Assembly: GCA_022925895.1 (NCBI GenBank)
Contig: JAKSYS010000317.1
Coordinates: forward strand, 1-64,000
Direction of reading: 5' to 3'
DNA length: 64,000 bases
Source of the DNA: Fragilaria crotonensis
Lineage: Eukaryota; Bacillariophyta; Fragilariophyceae; Fragilariales; Fragilariaceae
In this document: positions 43,645 to 55,185 of the stretch, piece after piece
Position numbering within the stretch: the stretch's first letter is position 1
How the letters are laid out: each line of letters begins with the position of its first letter
Translations under genes and position numbers: made by a program
Notes under the pieces: generated by a model
Database searches by the model: none
The model's input: the letters and a program-made list of their open reading frames with translations, nothing else
What the model was told of the DNA's origin: nothing

Positions 43645-46340
43645 ATGGAGATGAAGACGCGGCGGCGGATATTGTTACTGTCACCACTATCCACGATGAA
43701 ATTAACGTTATGGTGTCTATTGGCACTCGGTATCCTTGATCTGTCATCATCTTTCTCATTTGTCACGCATCTCAATCCACATTCTTGCCGTCATCATGAA
43801 CATGATCGGCATCAAGTTGAAAGTTGTCGTCCACAGTGTACAAGTACTACTACTACTTCACAGTTATCATCCCACAACCACGGACGACGAGGTTACCCAG
43901 TTACTCCACTCTTTGCCAAAACATTATCCGCCAAGGCTCGCATGAGTGAACGATGGTACACGGGAGTTCTGGATGAGCCATCATCGTCGTCATCATCATC
44001 GACATCATCGTCGTCATCACAACAACGCCAACAAGAACAAGAACAAATTGAAGAGGAATGTCTGGTTGTCGCATCAACCATTATTTCCAACAGATTATTA
44101 CAACTACGAAATGATAAAGGTGACAAGGAGATGAACGATGAGACTAGTACAGTATCGCAGACAACAACGACAACAACATCTACTACTACTACTACTACTA
44201 CGACTCGTGCCCATGATTTGGCCAAGGGTCGTTTTCAAGATTTGACCATGACCAAGGAGGGATCACAAATATTGGAATCCTTATTTCTTGACGAGTCACT
44301 AGTCCATGTTACTGACAATGTCATTCTGTACGGTACCATATATCTCGTGCAATCGCTTTGTATCATGGGAATGTTGGTTGGCGTCAAGGGCAGTCCAGAA
44401 CAAGAACAACGACGAGTTCAACATTTGAGAGAAATTGATAATGATCATGGTGCTGCTGTTGCTACGAATGATGCTGACAATGGGACGGACGATGGTACCA
44501 ATAATAAGAATAGAAAGAGTCTCCAAGACATGTCGATTGGGAATCTCAAATATTTGAGCGATCAAACAGCAGGAACACAACTCTTGGCCAAACTCTCTCA
44601 AACGAACTACTCAGGAGCCATGGATTTGTTGATTTCCTTGGGTGCGTGGACGAAACATGAAGATTTGTCGTTGTTGCGAAGTGGATTCCCCATTTCGTTT
44701 ACAGACCAACAGCTGCAGGTTGCCGAATCGGCTGCTCAAGATACTGTGGATGTCGATGAACTGTTGGGGATCCGACGTGATATGACTCATCACAAAGTAT
44801 ATACCATTGACTCGGAGTCAACATCAGAAGTCGATGATGGACTATCAGTAGAAGAACTCGAGGATGGACGACACAAATTTTGGATTCACATTGCCGATGC
44901 CGACCGATGGGCACCACGAGAATCGTCGGTCTTTCACATGGCCAAAAGTCGAACCACTACACATTACTTGCCAACAGGACCTGTTCCCATGTTTCCACCA
45001 AGGTACGAAACAATTTAAATGTGACGCCATGATTCTCTTGTGCATTCTGCTTCCGCATCTTTCACGATTATTCTATATTTTGGCAGTCTCAGCATGGGTG
45101 TCATGTCGTTGCGACCAAATATGAATTCGTGTGCCTTGTCTCTTGGGGTTGAGCTCAATGATGATGGCTCAGTCAACGTGGACAGCCTTGATGTGACACA
45201 ATCTTCAATCAAAATCAACTATCGTCTAAGTTATGATGATGTGGATGATATGCTGATGGAGGGCGTGGGGTATAAGGAAGAGTGGCAATTGGGAGCGTTG
45301 ATGAGTGCTGCCACCAAGAGACGAGCGTATAGAATCAGAAATGGATCCACGGAGGGAATGATCCCTCAACCAATTCCAAAATCTTTTGTTTCAACCTATG
45401 ACAATGAGAATGAACCCGACGGGATCGGCATTAAACTATCGATAGATCCCTCTCACAATCAAGGCTTGAACCGAACGTCTGAAATGAGTAGCTCGGGTGA
45501 CGTGATTCACAATGCTGTATCGGATTCGAATTTGCTCGTGACGGAAATGATGATATTGGCTGGCGAAGCACTGGGAAATGGAAATTGAGACTTGATCATG
45601 AGCCCCCCAGCTTCTATGGTCGCGTCGAGAATACGTTGACCTTGCCATATCGATCACAACCCAAACCGGACTATTGGGCTCGTGAGAAGGAGACCAAGAT
45701 ACTGCACGACCTGTTGGAACACAAGCACGGGTATTGTCACGCCTGGTACGCGCGGCGTTTCCTGTCACCAGTTGCCATTGGGCCAGATCCCAAACCACAC
45801 TTTGGATTGGGCATTGATTGTTACGTACAATGGACCAGTCCCATTCGTAGGTTTGGTGACCTGCAAGTGCACGCCGCAGTGAAGCGATACCTACGGCGGT
45901 GTCGTATTCACGATTTGCTAGTGACGCGACAGGATGTTCCGGCGGGCGTCAATCCTGTGGATTTGGGATGTCGTGCTGTTCCCGGACAGAGTGATATTGG
46001 TGACGCTGATTTGGCGCTAGATGCGGATATTGATTATAGTTGGGGTAAAGCGTACGTGTCTGCTTCCAAGGCTTTGAATCGAGAATCGCAGCAATATTGG
46101 TTATACGAGTATTTGCATCGACAGGTTGGTAATGGACACCGCCCACCTTTGAGGGCATTGTTCTGGCTGCATAGATCCCGAGAGGTTATTGTATGCTGTG
46201 TATCTGCCGGAAATCGGTTACGAGCATCGCTATGTGTCACAAAGGGATACCTGGATGCGGGAGAAGTGCTTCTTCTGAAAGTTGAAAGTGTGATGCCGAG
46301 GATGAACTTAATGACGCTTTCTCTGATCAATATCGGCTAA
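43645..46340 (+). CDS. RNase II/R-family 3'-5' exoribonuclease (RNB domain), probably plastid- or secretory-targeted
   Basis: Processive RNA degradation enzyme. Exons 43645-45002 and 45087-46340 are joined by an 84-bp intron (junction FPP-S-LSMGV). The first ATG is 43645; a Met at 43696 begins an especially clear signal peptide (LTLWCLLALGILDLSSSFSF), whose SSS|FSF end resembles a diatom plastid site. Residues to about 200 are low-complexity (Ser, Gln, Thr runs from trinucleotide repeats at 43980-44205). The RNB domain starts near residue 370: TIDSESTSEVDDGLS holds the metal-binding acids, with Glu at the position that is Asp in RNase II. The later block is YVQWTSPIRRFGDLQVHAA. A weak S1-like C-terminus ends at 46340. 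One frame change near 45575-45582, in GGGAAATGGAAA, breaks the frame between GEALG and KLRLDHEP. Confidence 0.85.
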
Positions 46341-46470
46341 TCTACTAGTGCTTTTGGATGATTGCTCCGCGTTCTGAATTCTTGGGTTACTACCTGTCTT
46401 CTGTTCACGAAATGTTAGGTGCCTCTATAGCAAGTGTTTGTGGCATGTTGTTCGAAATGTGGCTGTTTCG

Positions 46471-48308
46471 TTATGCACTCGGTGCTCCGTGGGTGCGTCT
46501 TCTCGTCGCCCCACAACGACGTGGCGCAGACTGTCTCTCCTCTACTTGAGTTGGGCTCTTGTTCCTACTACTGCTGCCTTGACGGGTATAATGCTGGTCA
46601 TCGCGCATGGTCCTGGAAGGACCTGGTTGGCGGTTCAAGGCAGGAGGAGAAAGAGGAGGGAGAGCGTCTTTGGACTTGGATCGTGTTGTTTTTGATTCCG
46701 AATTGGTTTGACCTTTCCCCGATCCCTTGTCCGTGGAGAGTTTTGGTTTTTGAAATGTTGGGGAATCTGCCCACGCCACCACTTCGTCAGGGTTAAGTTT
46801 GCGTGCAGAGACCCTGATGCGGTAAACTAGGGTTTCGCCAGGTTTTGGTACTACCGGTAGAGGTGGTTCCTGTTCCTGTTCCTGTTCCTGCTGCTGCTGT
46901 TGTTGTTGGGGACGGTCAAGTTGGCGCGCAGAGACGCGGATTCTGTAAACATGATGTGTATCATTGGTTTTCGGAACCGGAGGTTGCTGATCAGGATGCT
47001 GCTGCTGCTGCTGCTGATCATGATGGTGCTGCTGAACACGCCGCTCTTGTTGCTGCTGCTGATCATGCGGTCCCTGTCGTTGATGCTGCTGCTGATCATA
47101 ATGCGGTTCCTGTCGTTGTTGCTTTACAATGTAGCATGACGGAAACGCCGGTTTCGTGACCGCAGTGGTATTGGTAGTCGTGGTGGAAGCTTGAGACTGC
47201 ATTGACGATTGACATGGAGTCACGTCAGGTAGATCCCACCACGATGGCAGGATGGATTCATCATGACCATGTCTGTCCCGCGGCGACGACGACGATGATT
47301 TTGTGGCTTCAAAATGCTTTGCAAGCAATACGTGTTTCGGTTCCGACCATTGCGTCTCAAGAGTCGTCGACGCATTTCAGGAGTGACTAGGTTCATGTCG
47401 ACAAGATCGAACCATTCCTTCTTGTTCTTGAAGATGTTGTTGTTGGTGGTGGTGATGCACGAATTGCCATGTTTTCGGCTGGATGAATGTTCATGTTCTC
47501 AACGTCGTCGCAAACGTTCGTCAGAGTGGCTGTGGTTGTTGCTAAGACAAGATGATACTCATCATCACCACCACCATCACCATGGTCCTGGTCATCATCA
47601 TCATCATCATCGGTAACGAGTGCAGAAGAGATTGCAGATCCAAGATCCAATAATCCTTTACATTCGTGATCGTCCCCGGTAGTTGTTGCTGTTGTTGTGG
47701 GTGATGGCAAGGGCGAAGGTGACGGTAATTCTGTTGGCAATCCTGCCAGAGATGATGATAACGGTGTGCTCGGAGGAGCGTTTCGGTTGGAATCCTCATG
47801 ACTGTGATTGGCGTGTTGATGAGTGTTTGTGGCAGCAACAACAGTATCCCTCCGAGTATTTTGTGCCAAGAGTGTCTGTGTCGAATTGGATCGACTGCCG
47901 GGAGTCGTCTTCATATTCATGTGACGCATGGATTCTGTTCGTCGACCACGACTACGATCTCGATCACCACGTCCACCATCATGATTCAATGATCGATGCT
48001 GCGATTTGTATCATTTGTGATTGTGATTGCGATCGTGATAATGCTCTTGACTTTGGACTGCAAAGATGATTGGCAAGTTTCTGGCGTTGTTTAGTCGGAA
48101 CGGCCGGTTGTTGTAGTTTCGAATCAGCTGCAGCTGCAGCGACAACATTGGGTCCAAGACCGTCGTTTGGTGGTACCTCATCATAGAATGGGTTGAAATA
48201 TGCGTCTCGTAATGGCTCGTATCGCACGGCAAGGCTCAAGTCCAATTTATCGCTGTCAAAGTTGTCATCGTCGCTACAGTAGTGCTGCTCGTCGCGTGGA
48301 AGATTCAT
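46471..48308 (-). CDS. Gln-rich hypothetical protein with two YRIRVSAR repeats
   Basis: A minus-strand gene with coding character from 48308 (MNLPRDEQHYCSDDD) to 46471, spread over three frames (48308-47979, 47989-47393, 47328-46471). It is very low-complexity: Ser/Arg stretches, Asp runs, poly-Gln from CAG repeats at 46885-47110. In the last part, VYRIRVSARQLD and VYRIRVSARKLN are two copies of one motif separated by poly-Q/E. Between the last two frames a third frame reads KEWFDLVDMNLVTPEMRRRLL followed by QWSEPKHVLLAKHFEA, a compact, conserved-looking segment near 47300-47430. So at least three frame changes occur, as elsewhere in repeat-rich sequence of this window. I do not recognise the family. 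It could be a regulatory or RNA-binding protein; the function is unknown. Confidence 0.5.
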
Positions 48309-50651
48309 GCTTTAGCTTCTACGAATAAAGGGCAAGAAATCACACCGTGGTGTCACGTCACAGTCCACTTTCCTTCTGTGTGTTCCACTTCACTTGACTT
48401 CAGTTTGTCTCTTGGGTTCTCGTTGTCCATTAGGTTCTTTTGTCAATTCTTCGCACCTCTGTTGGACTTGTGTGTGTTCAACACAAGTACTACTATGACG
48501 CATGCCAATAGTACTGAGTCTCTAGTAGTACATGTAGTGCATATACGGCCTAGGAACAACAACATGTTCTAAATCATGATGCAGGAGGTGCTCTGCTTTC
48601 CACTATCAGGAATTAAATCATTCTATATATATGGTTTGCACTTTCAATATTCCGCATAGAGTGTCCAGCACTATCACACTTGATGTGGTCTATTAAAATT
48701 GTCTTCGCCTCCAGCATCGACTATATTATCCTCAATGTTATGGAACTGCTCATACAGTATCTGAGTACAGTATGGCACACTCGGACCAATAGTGAGTTGT
48801 GAGTTGTGAGTAGTGAGTAGTTAGTACAGTAGGTCTACACATGGATAGCAATGTTGATCATGCCGAAAAATTCTGTCTTCGGCGGGAACACATTTTACAC
48901 ATAAAGAGTATTTTGATGTGCATCGAACTGTTTTGTCAACTGGTGCATTAAAAGTTGACAATACACATTTGTCCTACGGCAATTGAGGTCCTAGCAAAGT
49001 ATTATCGTCCGATGAGTTGAATTGTGCGAGTTAGAGAGTCGCGAAAGTCCTGGAAAAAGTCGCACGCACATGGATACGATTGCATTGTTATGCGTAGGAC
49101 ATACCACTTGACAGATAGAAATCTGCTGAATCGCTGCTGACAATTAAAAAACCTTGCCGGATCAATGGATCAACTGGACAACCAAAAATTTCGCTTCACA
49201 TTTCCCCTTCAAGTATGCATGTGACATACTGACATACTGATCAGGCTCTAAGCAGTGGGCCGATCCAGGCGGCTCAACGTTATATGAAGGTTATTAATGT
49301 AGTTGTTTTAAACATTTATGTGAAATGTGTTTATTTTAGAGTGTTAATGGGTGAGTCACGTACCTGGTACAATACTCGCGTATGCTTCGTTTTGCGATAA
49401 CTCGACCAATTTCTGAAACGATGGCAGGAGCCTGTACATTGTACATTAGTGTACTTTGTATGGAGTATTGCTGCAGTCTCATAATCTGCACGCTCCTATC
49501 GTTATTTCAGGAATTGGTTGAGATATGGCAAAATGAACTCCCGGACTGAAAAAAGGCTGATTGTCAACTATTCTGAACAAGTACACGTGGATAAAGAATA
49601 ATGCCCGGCTTTAAAAGATGAAGTACCCCCAAAGGGCTACTATATTAAAAAAATGGCGCTGAAGGACAGTCAAAATTATATTACAACAAAATGGTGGTGA
49701 CCATAAATCGGGCAACTACTTCAGAGCAGGGTGGCACGTTCGGTTTTGGCAAAACCTAACTGTTTCAGAACTCATGCTGGTTGCTGGGTTTTGCTAACCC
49801 CGACAGCCAGCGCACGTCAACAAGCCAATCAGCGTGCTTGACTGGTGGTAGCAGCTAAAAGTCCAAGGCACTGGCCATTGCAGTTTGATCATGTAGCTAA
49901 CAAGGTATTTAACATTTCTTTAAAGCGCTTGCAGCAACACAACAGCCTGCATCATGATGCAAAGGTACTACTATGGAAGCTGGTTTATATCAAATGGATC
50001 TATATGAATGTCTTTCACACTTGCACTTTGATATCTGATGATTGTCTTGTTACCAATTATGGCTGATGATGCTTTCTGTACCAGGATCTGATAGCCATCA
50101 CAAAATAAGAAATCAATGGCACTTATGAATTCGATTCTCGTATCTTCTACTACTGTATGCCTCAGCTACGGTAGGGAACATCCACCGTGTTACCATGTAC
50201 ACTAAGTTCAAAAACCTAAATTTAGGTTTTTCTGGTTCTTTGATCGAAACTCCAAAAACGTTATCTTGATTTTGAAACTTTTAGGTTTTGTTTTGCTGTT
50301 GGCAGCGCTGCTTCAGACAGGCCGAATGATTTGCTTTGAATGGCCTCCAAAATGAATAGCCGGATGTGTGCTTGATGGGCCTGACCTTCCAGTGCAGACG
50401 CTATGATTGCTATGTACACAATTTCCTGTGTCGGTACATGTACAAGGCACACAGTTTGAATTGGCCATACTGGCAGACGGCAGCGCTTAACGTTAACCGG
50501 GAACGCTTTCAGCATTGGTACTGTATCGAGCGTGACAACTTTGACAGCACACAAGGCAACGCCACAGCAGCAACGAAAGCACCAAAGGTGCAGCCACTGT
50601 TTGCCTGGTTAGCAAGATTGGATAGGAATAAGAACAGCAACGACAGCATCA
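48309..50651. other. Intergenic region, 2.3 kb
   Basis: No supported gene. Open frames at 48282-48572 and 49845-50066 have no motif. It contains a 22-bp A/T-type palindrome (50210-50231) and GTAC words around 48480-48550 and 48760-48840. The left end holds the 5' region of the Gln-rich gene; the right end the promoter of the DHHC gene. Confidence 0.4.
50210..50231. repeat. 22-bp perfect palindrome
   Basis: AAAAACCTAAA is followed directly by its reverse complement TTTAGGTTTTT. A partial copy (TTAGGTTTTG) lies 60 bp downstream at 50281. It lies about 420 bp upstream of the DHHC gene start. Confidence 0.75.
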
Positions 50652-52891
50652 ATGGATCAACTGACCTTGACAGGAGCTACCCTAATTGATAGGACAAAGC
50701 CTGCGAGTGGGATGGAGGTGAAGAAAGGCTCGACAGTTGAAATGACATATCAGGATCATGATCATGATCATCACGCTTCCCATGCGTCCCATGCTTCCCA
50801 TGATCACTCAGCGCATTCACATTCGCACTCTCACGGACATGGTCATGGTCACAGTGGAGGAGGAAACAGTTGCTGTGCTGTTCCCAAAGTTCCACAAGTT
50901 AGAGTCGTTTACACACCACCAAGTAAGGAAGAATTAGACAAGGCCACGCCTCAAGAGATGCGAATGTCGCTGGAAACTCTCATCCGCCTTGGAGGCTATG
51001 AGGATACCTTTGAACCTCTCTTGACTGTCATTCTTGACAATAGACCCGATGCCTATGACAGTGTACTCAATGCCTTGGGGGAGGATCATTACTCTTTGCT
51101 GCATTGGGCAGCCAAGCGAAGTACGTACAACTCATGACTACCTGATACTAAGGTGTGCTAAGCACATTGGCAATCGGCTTGCAAGCGATCTTGTGCAGCA
51201 GAATTTGCCCTGGCATACTTCAAACACTGCATTTGGTTTTACCACTGTGCCATCCTCAACCCGTATCACTAACCCACTCTGTCTTGCATCCTCTCTTCTT
51301 CTCCCGTGACAGCTGACGACGTTCGATTCCTCCAGCTCCTTTGCTCAAAGGTCAAACCAGAAATGTTAAATATCCCATCCAGCGATCATGTAGCCATGCG
51401 TCCCCTCCATTGGGCTGCAACAGAAGGAGGTCTACCTCACGCATCCACCTTGCTCAAACATGGAGCCAACTTGGAAGGAACTGACGGAGCTGGATGCACG
51501 CCTCTGTTGATTGCTGCTCAGTATGGTCACGTTGATTTGGTGGCACTCCTCTTGCAGAGAGGAGCCAACGGTAAAGCCGTTGATAAAAATCGAGATTCGG
51601 CACTGCACTGGGCTGCCTACAAGGGGTCGATCCAGGTGTGCGGTCACTTGCTGTTTCGAGGTGAACTCAGCTGGACGACTCCGGATGCCTACAATCAGAC
51701 CCCATTGCACTTGGCAGCAATCCGCGGTAACACGGCCGTGGTTCGATACCTATTGCAGGAAGGCACCGAACAAGATGCCAAGCTCATTCTCCACATGCCA
51801 GACAAGAACGGAAAGACACCACTTGACCTGGCCATTACCAAACAGAAACCTACCGTCGAACTGGTGTTGAGAGAAACTATGGAGAAGTATGACAAGTGGG
51901 GCAAACGAACGCGGTCCATGCTGACGCAGATGTTTTCTTATCATTCCTGGAAAATCTGGTTGGGATGCTCCACTGCCCACGATGTCGATGTATCTCCCAA
52001 GTTTCCACTTTACTTCATGATGTTTCACATGCTTCTCTTTACTCTCTGGTATCCGTTCGTATTTACTCCTATCTTCAATGTATCGAATGGTGTTCTTTGG
52101 GATTACTCAGGCTTTCATGCGATCAACATTTGTGTCGTGATCTTGTTCTGGTATAGCCATTACAAGGTTCGCACCACGGATCCTGGTAGATTGATCGAGT
52201 CGAACCCTGAAACAGCGAAGTACCGCAAGCTTTACGAAGAGGCAATTGAATCCTTTTCGGACGAATCAGCGTCACATACAAATGTCGGGGTAAGTGACAC
52301 TCGTCGACAAGTTGCTGCTTCCAATAATTTGCTTCTCCACGTGCTGACTAACATGGTCCCGGTACACTTCAGCAACTATGTCACACTTGTCACATCCTTC
52401 GACCCCTGCGATCAAAACACTGTCGCGATGCTCGTCGTTGTGTATTGCTGTTTGATCATCACTGTCCCTTCGTCGGAAACACAGTGGGACTCTACAATTA
52501 CAAGTGGTTCTACTTGACTCTTCTCTGCATGACCTGGTGTTGCATCAGCTTTGCGATCACGCTTTCCATTTACCTTCAACGCGAATTCTCTTGGTTCTTG
52601 TGCATTTTCGGAATTTATCTTTCCGCCTTTATTATATTTGGCGGTGGCATGTGCGTGTATCACACTCAGTTGAGCATGATGAATCTGACAACCAACGAGC
52701 ATATTAATGTGTCGAGGTACGCCTACCTGAAGGGTGAACGCGGAGAATACCGAAATCCATTCTACAGAGGTTGGGTCCCCAACTTTATCAGCCGATTCGT
52801 CCCATCACCTTCGGTCTACACGTTGCCATCACAGACCCAGCCACTGTTGGACCATCGACGTCAACCCCGAGGAGATGACAATGCAGTGTAG
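50652..52891 (+). CDS. Ankyrin-repeat DHHC palmitoyltransferase (Akr1/HIP14-type) with His-rich N-terminus
   Basis: 654 residues, no frame defects, from exons 50652-51120, 51313-52289 and 52373-52891 (introns 192 and 83 bp). It attaches palmitate to Cys of target proteins at Golgi or plasma membrane. Residues about 30-75 are a His-rich stretch (HDHDHHASHASHASHDH, then SHGHGHGH) and CC. About six ankyrin repeats run from 140 to 390 (PLHWAATEGG, PLLIAAQYGHVDLVALLL, ALHWAAYKGS, PLHLAAIRGNTAVVRYLL). Four membrane helices follow. After helix 2 comes TTDPG, then the Cys-rich domain CHTCHILRPLRSKHC, with the catalytic DHHC at 510-513 in FDHHCPFVGNTVG; TTNEH is the TTxE motif. The DHHC stretch spans only exon 3, and splicing restores the upstream Cys-His ligands. 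Ankyrins probably bind substrates. The His-rich part may bind metal. Confidence 0.93.
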
Positions 52892-53433
52892 TTTGTGGAG
52901 TTATAAAGTTGAACTACATTTAGTCATTCTCCAAAGCTCATGTATTATCTTGATACCAAGTCGATCTTAGGATTGTCGTTATTATTTGTCAGGTCTCAAA
53001 AACATGTGACAAATTGAACTAGCGGTATCTGTTCGCCTTCTGTCGTTCAAAAGCAAGTGTGTAGGCCATTGTGATTTCCAAATTCGAGAGAGATGACTCT
53101 GTACTTCACACGAATGCCGTTTGTCACTTCACATGAATGGCGGCGCAACGTTGTTTATGTTTTTCTTGTCGGCACTCAACTTGACAAGTACGCCGCCACA
53201 ATTTTGGCGACCAAGATGAAAATCCACAACTTCGATACACATAAGGGACAGCGTGGCAGCGAGCGAGCGCGCTAAACCGTATGTGGTGAGAGACAAAGCC
53301 CTCCTGAATCCAGAATTTCCTTTCACTTGTCCTAACTATTGTCAATGAAATTAGCCGCAAATATCCTGGACTGTAGTGGTAAATGAACAAAACTTTATTA
53401 TTAGAAGATCAAAAATGTCTGATTTCAGACATT
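52892..53433. other. Intergenic region between convergent genes
   Basis: 542 bp between two stop codons. Open frames at 53093-53275 (plus) and 53124-53390 (minus) overlap each other and look like chance. No other feature seen. Confidence 0.45.
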
Positions 53434-55185
53434 TTACTTCACGTTGGCGACACGATCATTGGCAGTCTTGACCTGCAACACACCGGATGCTCCGGAGAAG
53501 AGATCGTACATGTGCTGGATGCCCATCTCCTCCTTGCTATGACGTCCCCGTGGCATGGCCACAAAGAACGGAGGCATGCTAAGCATGCTGTTGCCGGTAA
53601 GCCAATTATTTCTATTGGAAGATGCCAAGGTTGGGTGCTGCATGACATTGTCCAGAATCTCGGGACAAAGATTGTCAATACGTGTCAATTGACGAAGTCC
53701 AAGCATGAACGTCTTGTAGTTCACTTTTCTGAAGAACTCAATCAAGTCGTTGATATCGAGATCAGGTGAATGCTCCAAACCAACGACAACAATTTTTCGA
53801 TCTTGCAAAAGATTCTCTGCTTGTGAGAGAATCGACATTTGCATTGCCATGCTCGTTCCATCAACGTGCAAATAAGGAATGACGGTGACTTCATCGTCAT
53901 CATTTTGAAAAACAACCTTTTTCAAGTCTGGGAGGGTATCATATTCTGGCTCCTTCTCCTGGTGCTGTTGTTGCTTCTGTTGTTTCAAGTGTTCGTCCAC
54001 AGCATCATCGTCTTCAGAATTTTGATTACCAGCAACATTCCCAAAGAAATCATAAATATGAACATCTTCCTCGTTGCCTTTGAATCTATCCTCAATGCGC
54101 TGCACAGTTTCATAGTCAAGATCGTCCGAGGCCCGGTCTGCGAATACATGAAGTTGGGTTCGGTAGGTTCCTCTCGGCGGCCAATGCTTCAATGCCTCTT
54201 GTGCCAAATGCCCACCATCACGAGTACCGGCAAACACAACGTGCTGTTGAAGGGATACATTCGGTCGGAACGCAGCCGCCACGGAAGAAATGAATCGATT
54301 AATGACCTCAACTTGCCCTTTTGTCCGGTAGGTTCCTTCCACGGGTTGTGGCTTAAGTGCATGTTCCTTATCAGCTGATGGATCAAAATCTGGATTGAAT
54401 TCGTTTTCCTCGTGCTGTGAAGGAGCAAGAGAATGGGTGAGAAATTGAAAATAAGTTTTTCGAATGCTGACGCACGTCAAAGCCAGATCCCAATACATGC
54501 ACGATGGTTGCTCACTCACTTTATCGACGAAAAGATTCATGACGCATTGACGTCCACCCAAGTGTCGCTCTTCAAGACGATCCCAGCTATTTGATCTTCG
54601 GAACAGACGGGTCGGTAACAGTCCTGTAAAGGTGGCAAGCACAACGACGACGCAAGGTATCACTAGTCGGGCAAGGCGAGCTTTGTTGATGACTCTCGTT
54701 TTTTTTACATCCGAATGTTGATTCAAGAAAAAGGGCACTTCTTCTTGTTCCTCAATGTACGCCAGTGCTGTATTCAGTTGTTTTGTTAATGTTCTTTGCA
54801 ATGCTCTCACTACTCCTCGTGATTTTGACAATGGAGTTTTTTCTCCAGCAAGTGGTTTTTGAGGCATTGTCCGTCTTGGGTTGCTTTGCAATGGATGGGA
54901 TTGATTCCAAGCATCCCTTGATGATTCACCAGAGGGAATACCATTGTCAGAAGGATAGCAGTGCTGCGCCATCATGGATCGAGATGCTCCATATCGACGA
55001 GCAGATCCAAGCTGTGGCTGAAATATTGGATTTGAGTATGGAACGTCATGGTGCGGCTCATCTCCTACTAACACTGGAGTTCCGGATCTGTGGCTTTCTT
55101 CGACTTTTCGTTGTCTTGAGCGTGCTATTCTCTGAGGGGGCAGCGTCAGGGCAGGGCCGGTCAGGTGATACGGCGATCGGTTCAT
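53434..55185 (-). CDS. Type II membrane protein of unknown function with a lumenal, possibly FkbM-like domain
   Basis: 583 residues, one exon, from ATG 55185. Residues 1-170 are cytosolic, Ser/Pro/Arg-rich and disordered. One membrane helix at about 171-190 (LVIPCVVVVLATFTGLL) with Lys/Arg before it gives N-in topology. The lumenal part (about 200-583) has two Cys early and alternating strands and helices: VEVINRFISSVAAAFRPNV, QHVVFAGTRDGGHLA, LHVFAD, VTVIPYLHVDGTS and KIVVVGLEHSPDLD. Strand-Gly-loop spacing resembles a degraded Rossmann methyltransferase or sulfo/glycosyltransferase. FkbM-like is my best guess, from the late block resembling its Glu-His segment, but no conserved catalytic motif is clear. 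Poly-Gln and Asp-rich inserts interrupt the domain. It is probably in the Golgi or ER. Confidence 0.6.
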   Translation of the reverse strand: MNRSPYHLTGPALTLPPQRIARSRQRKVEESHRSGTPVLVGDEPHHDVPYSNPIFQPQLGSARRYGASRSMMAQHCYPSDNGIPSGESSRDAWNQSHPLQSNPRRTMPQKPLAGEKTPLSKSRGVVRALQRTLTKQLNTALAYIEEQEEVPFFLNQHSDVKKTRVINKARLARLVIPCVVVVLATFTGLLPTRLFRRSNSWDRLEERHLGGRQCVMNLFVDKVSEQPSCMYWDLALTCVSIRKTYFQFLTHSLAPSQHEENEFNPDFDPSADKEHALKPQPVEGTYRTKGQVEVINRFISSVAAAFRPNVSLQQHVVFAGTRDGGHLAQEALKHWPPRGTYRTQLHVFADRASDDLDYETVQRIEDRFKGNEEDVHIYDFFGNVAGNQNSEDDDAVDEHLKQQKQQQHQEKEPEYDTLPDLKKVVFQNDDDEVTVIPYLHVDGTSMAMQMSILSQAENLLQDRKIVVVGLEHSPDLDINDLIEFFRKVNYKTFMLGLRQLTRIDNLCPEILDNVMQHPTLASSNRNNWLTGNSMLSMPPFFVAMPRGRHSKEEMGIQHMYDLFSGASGVLQVKTANDRVANVK

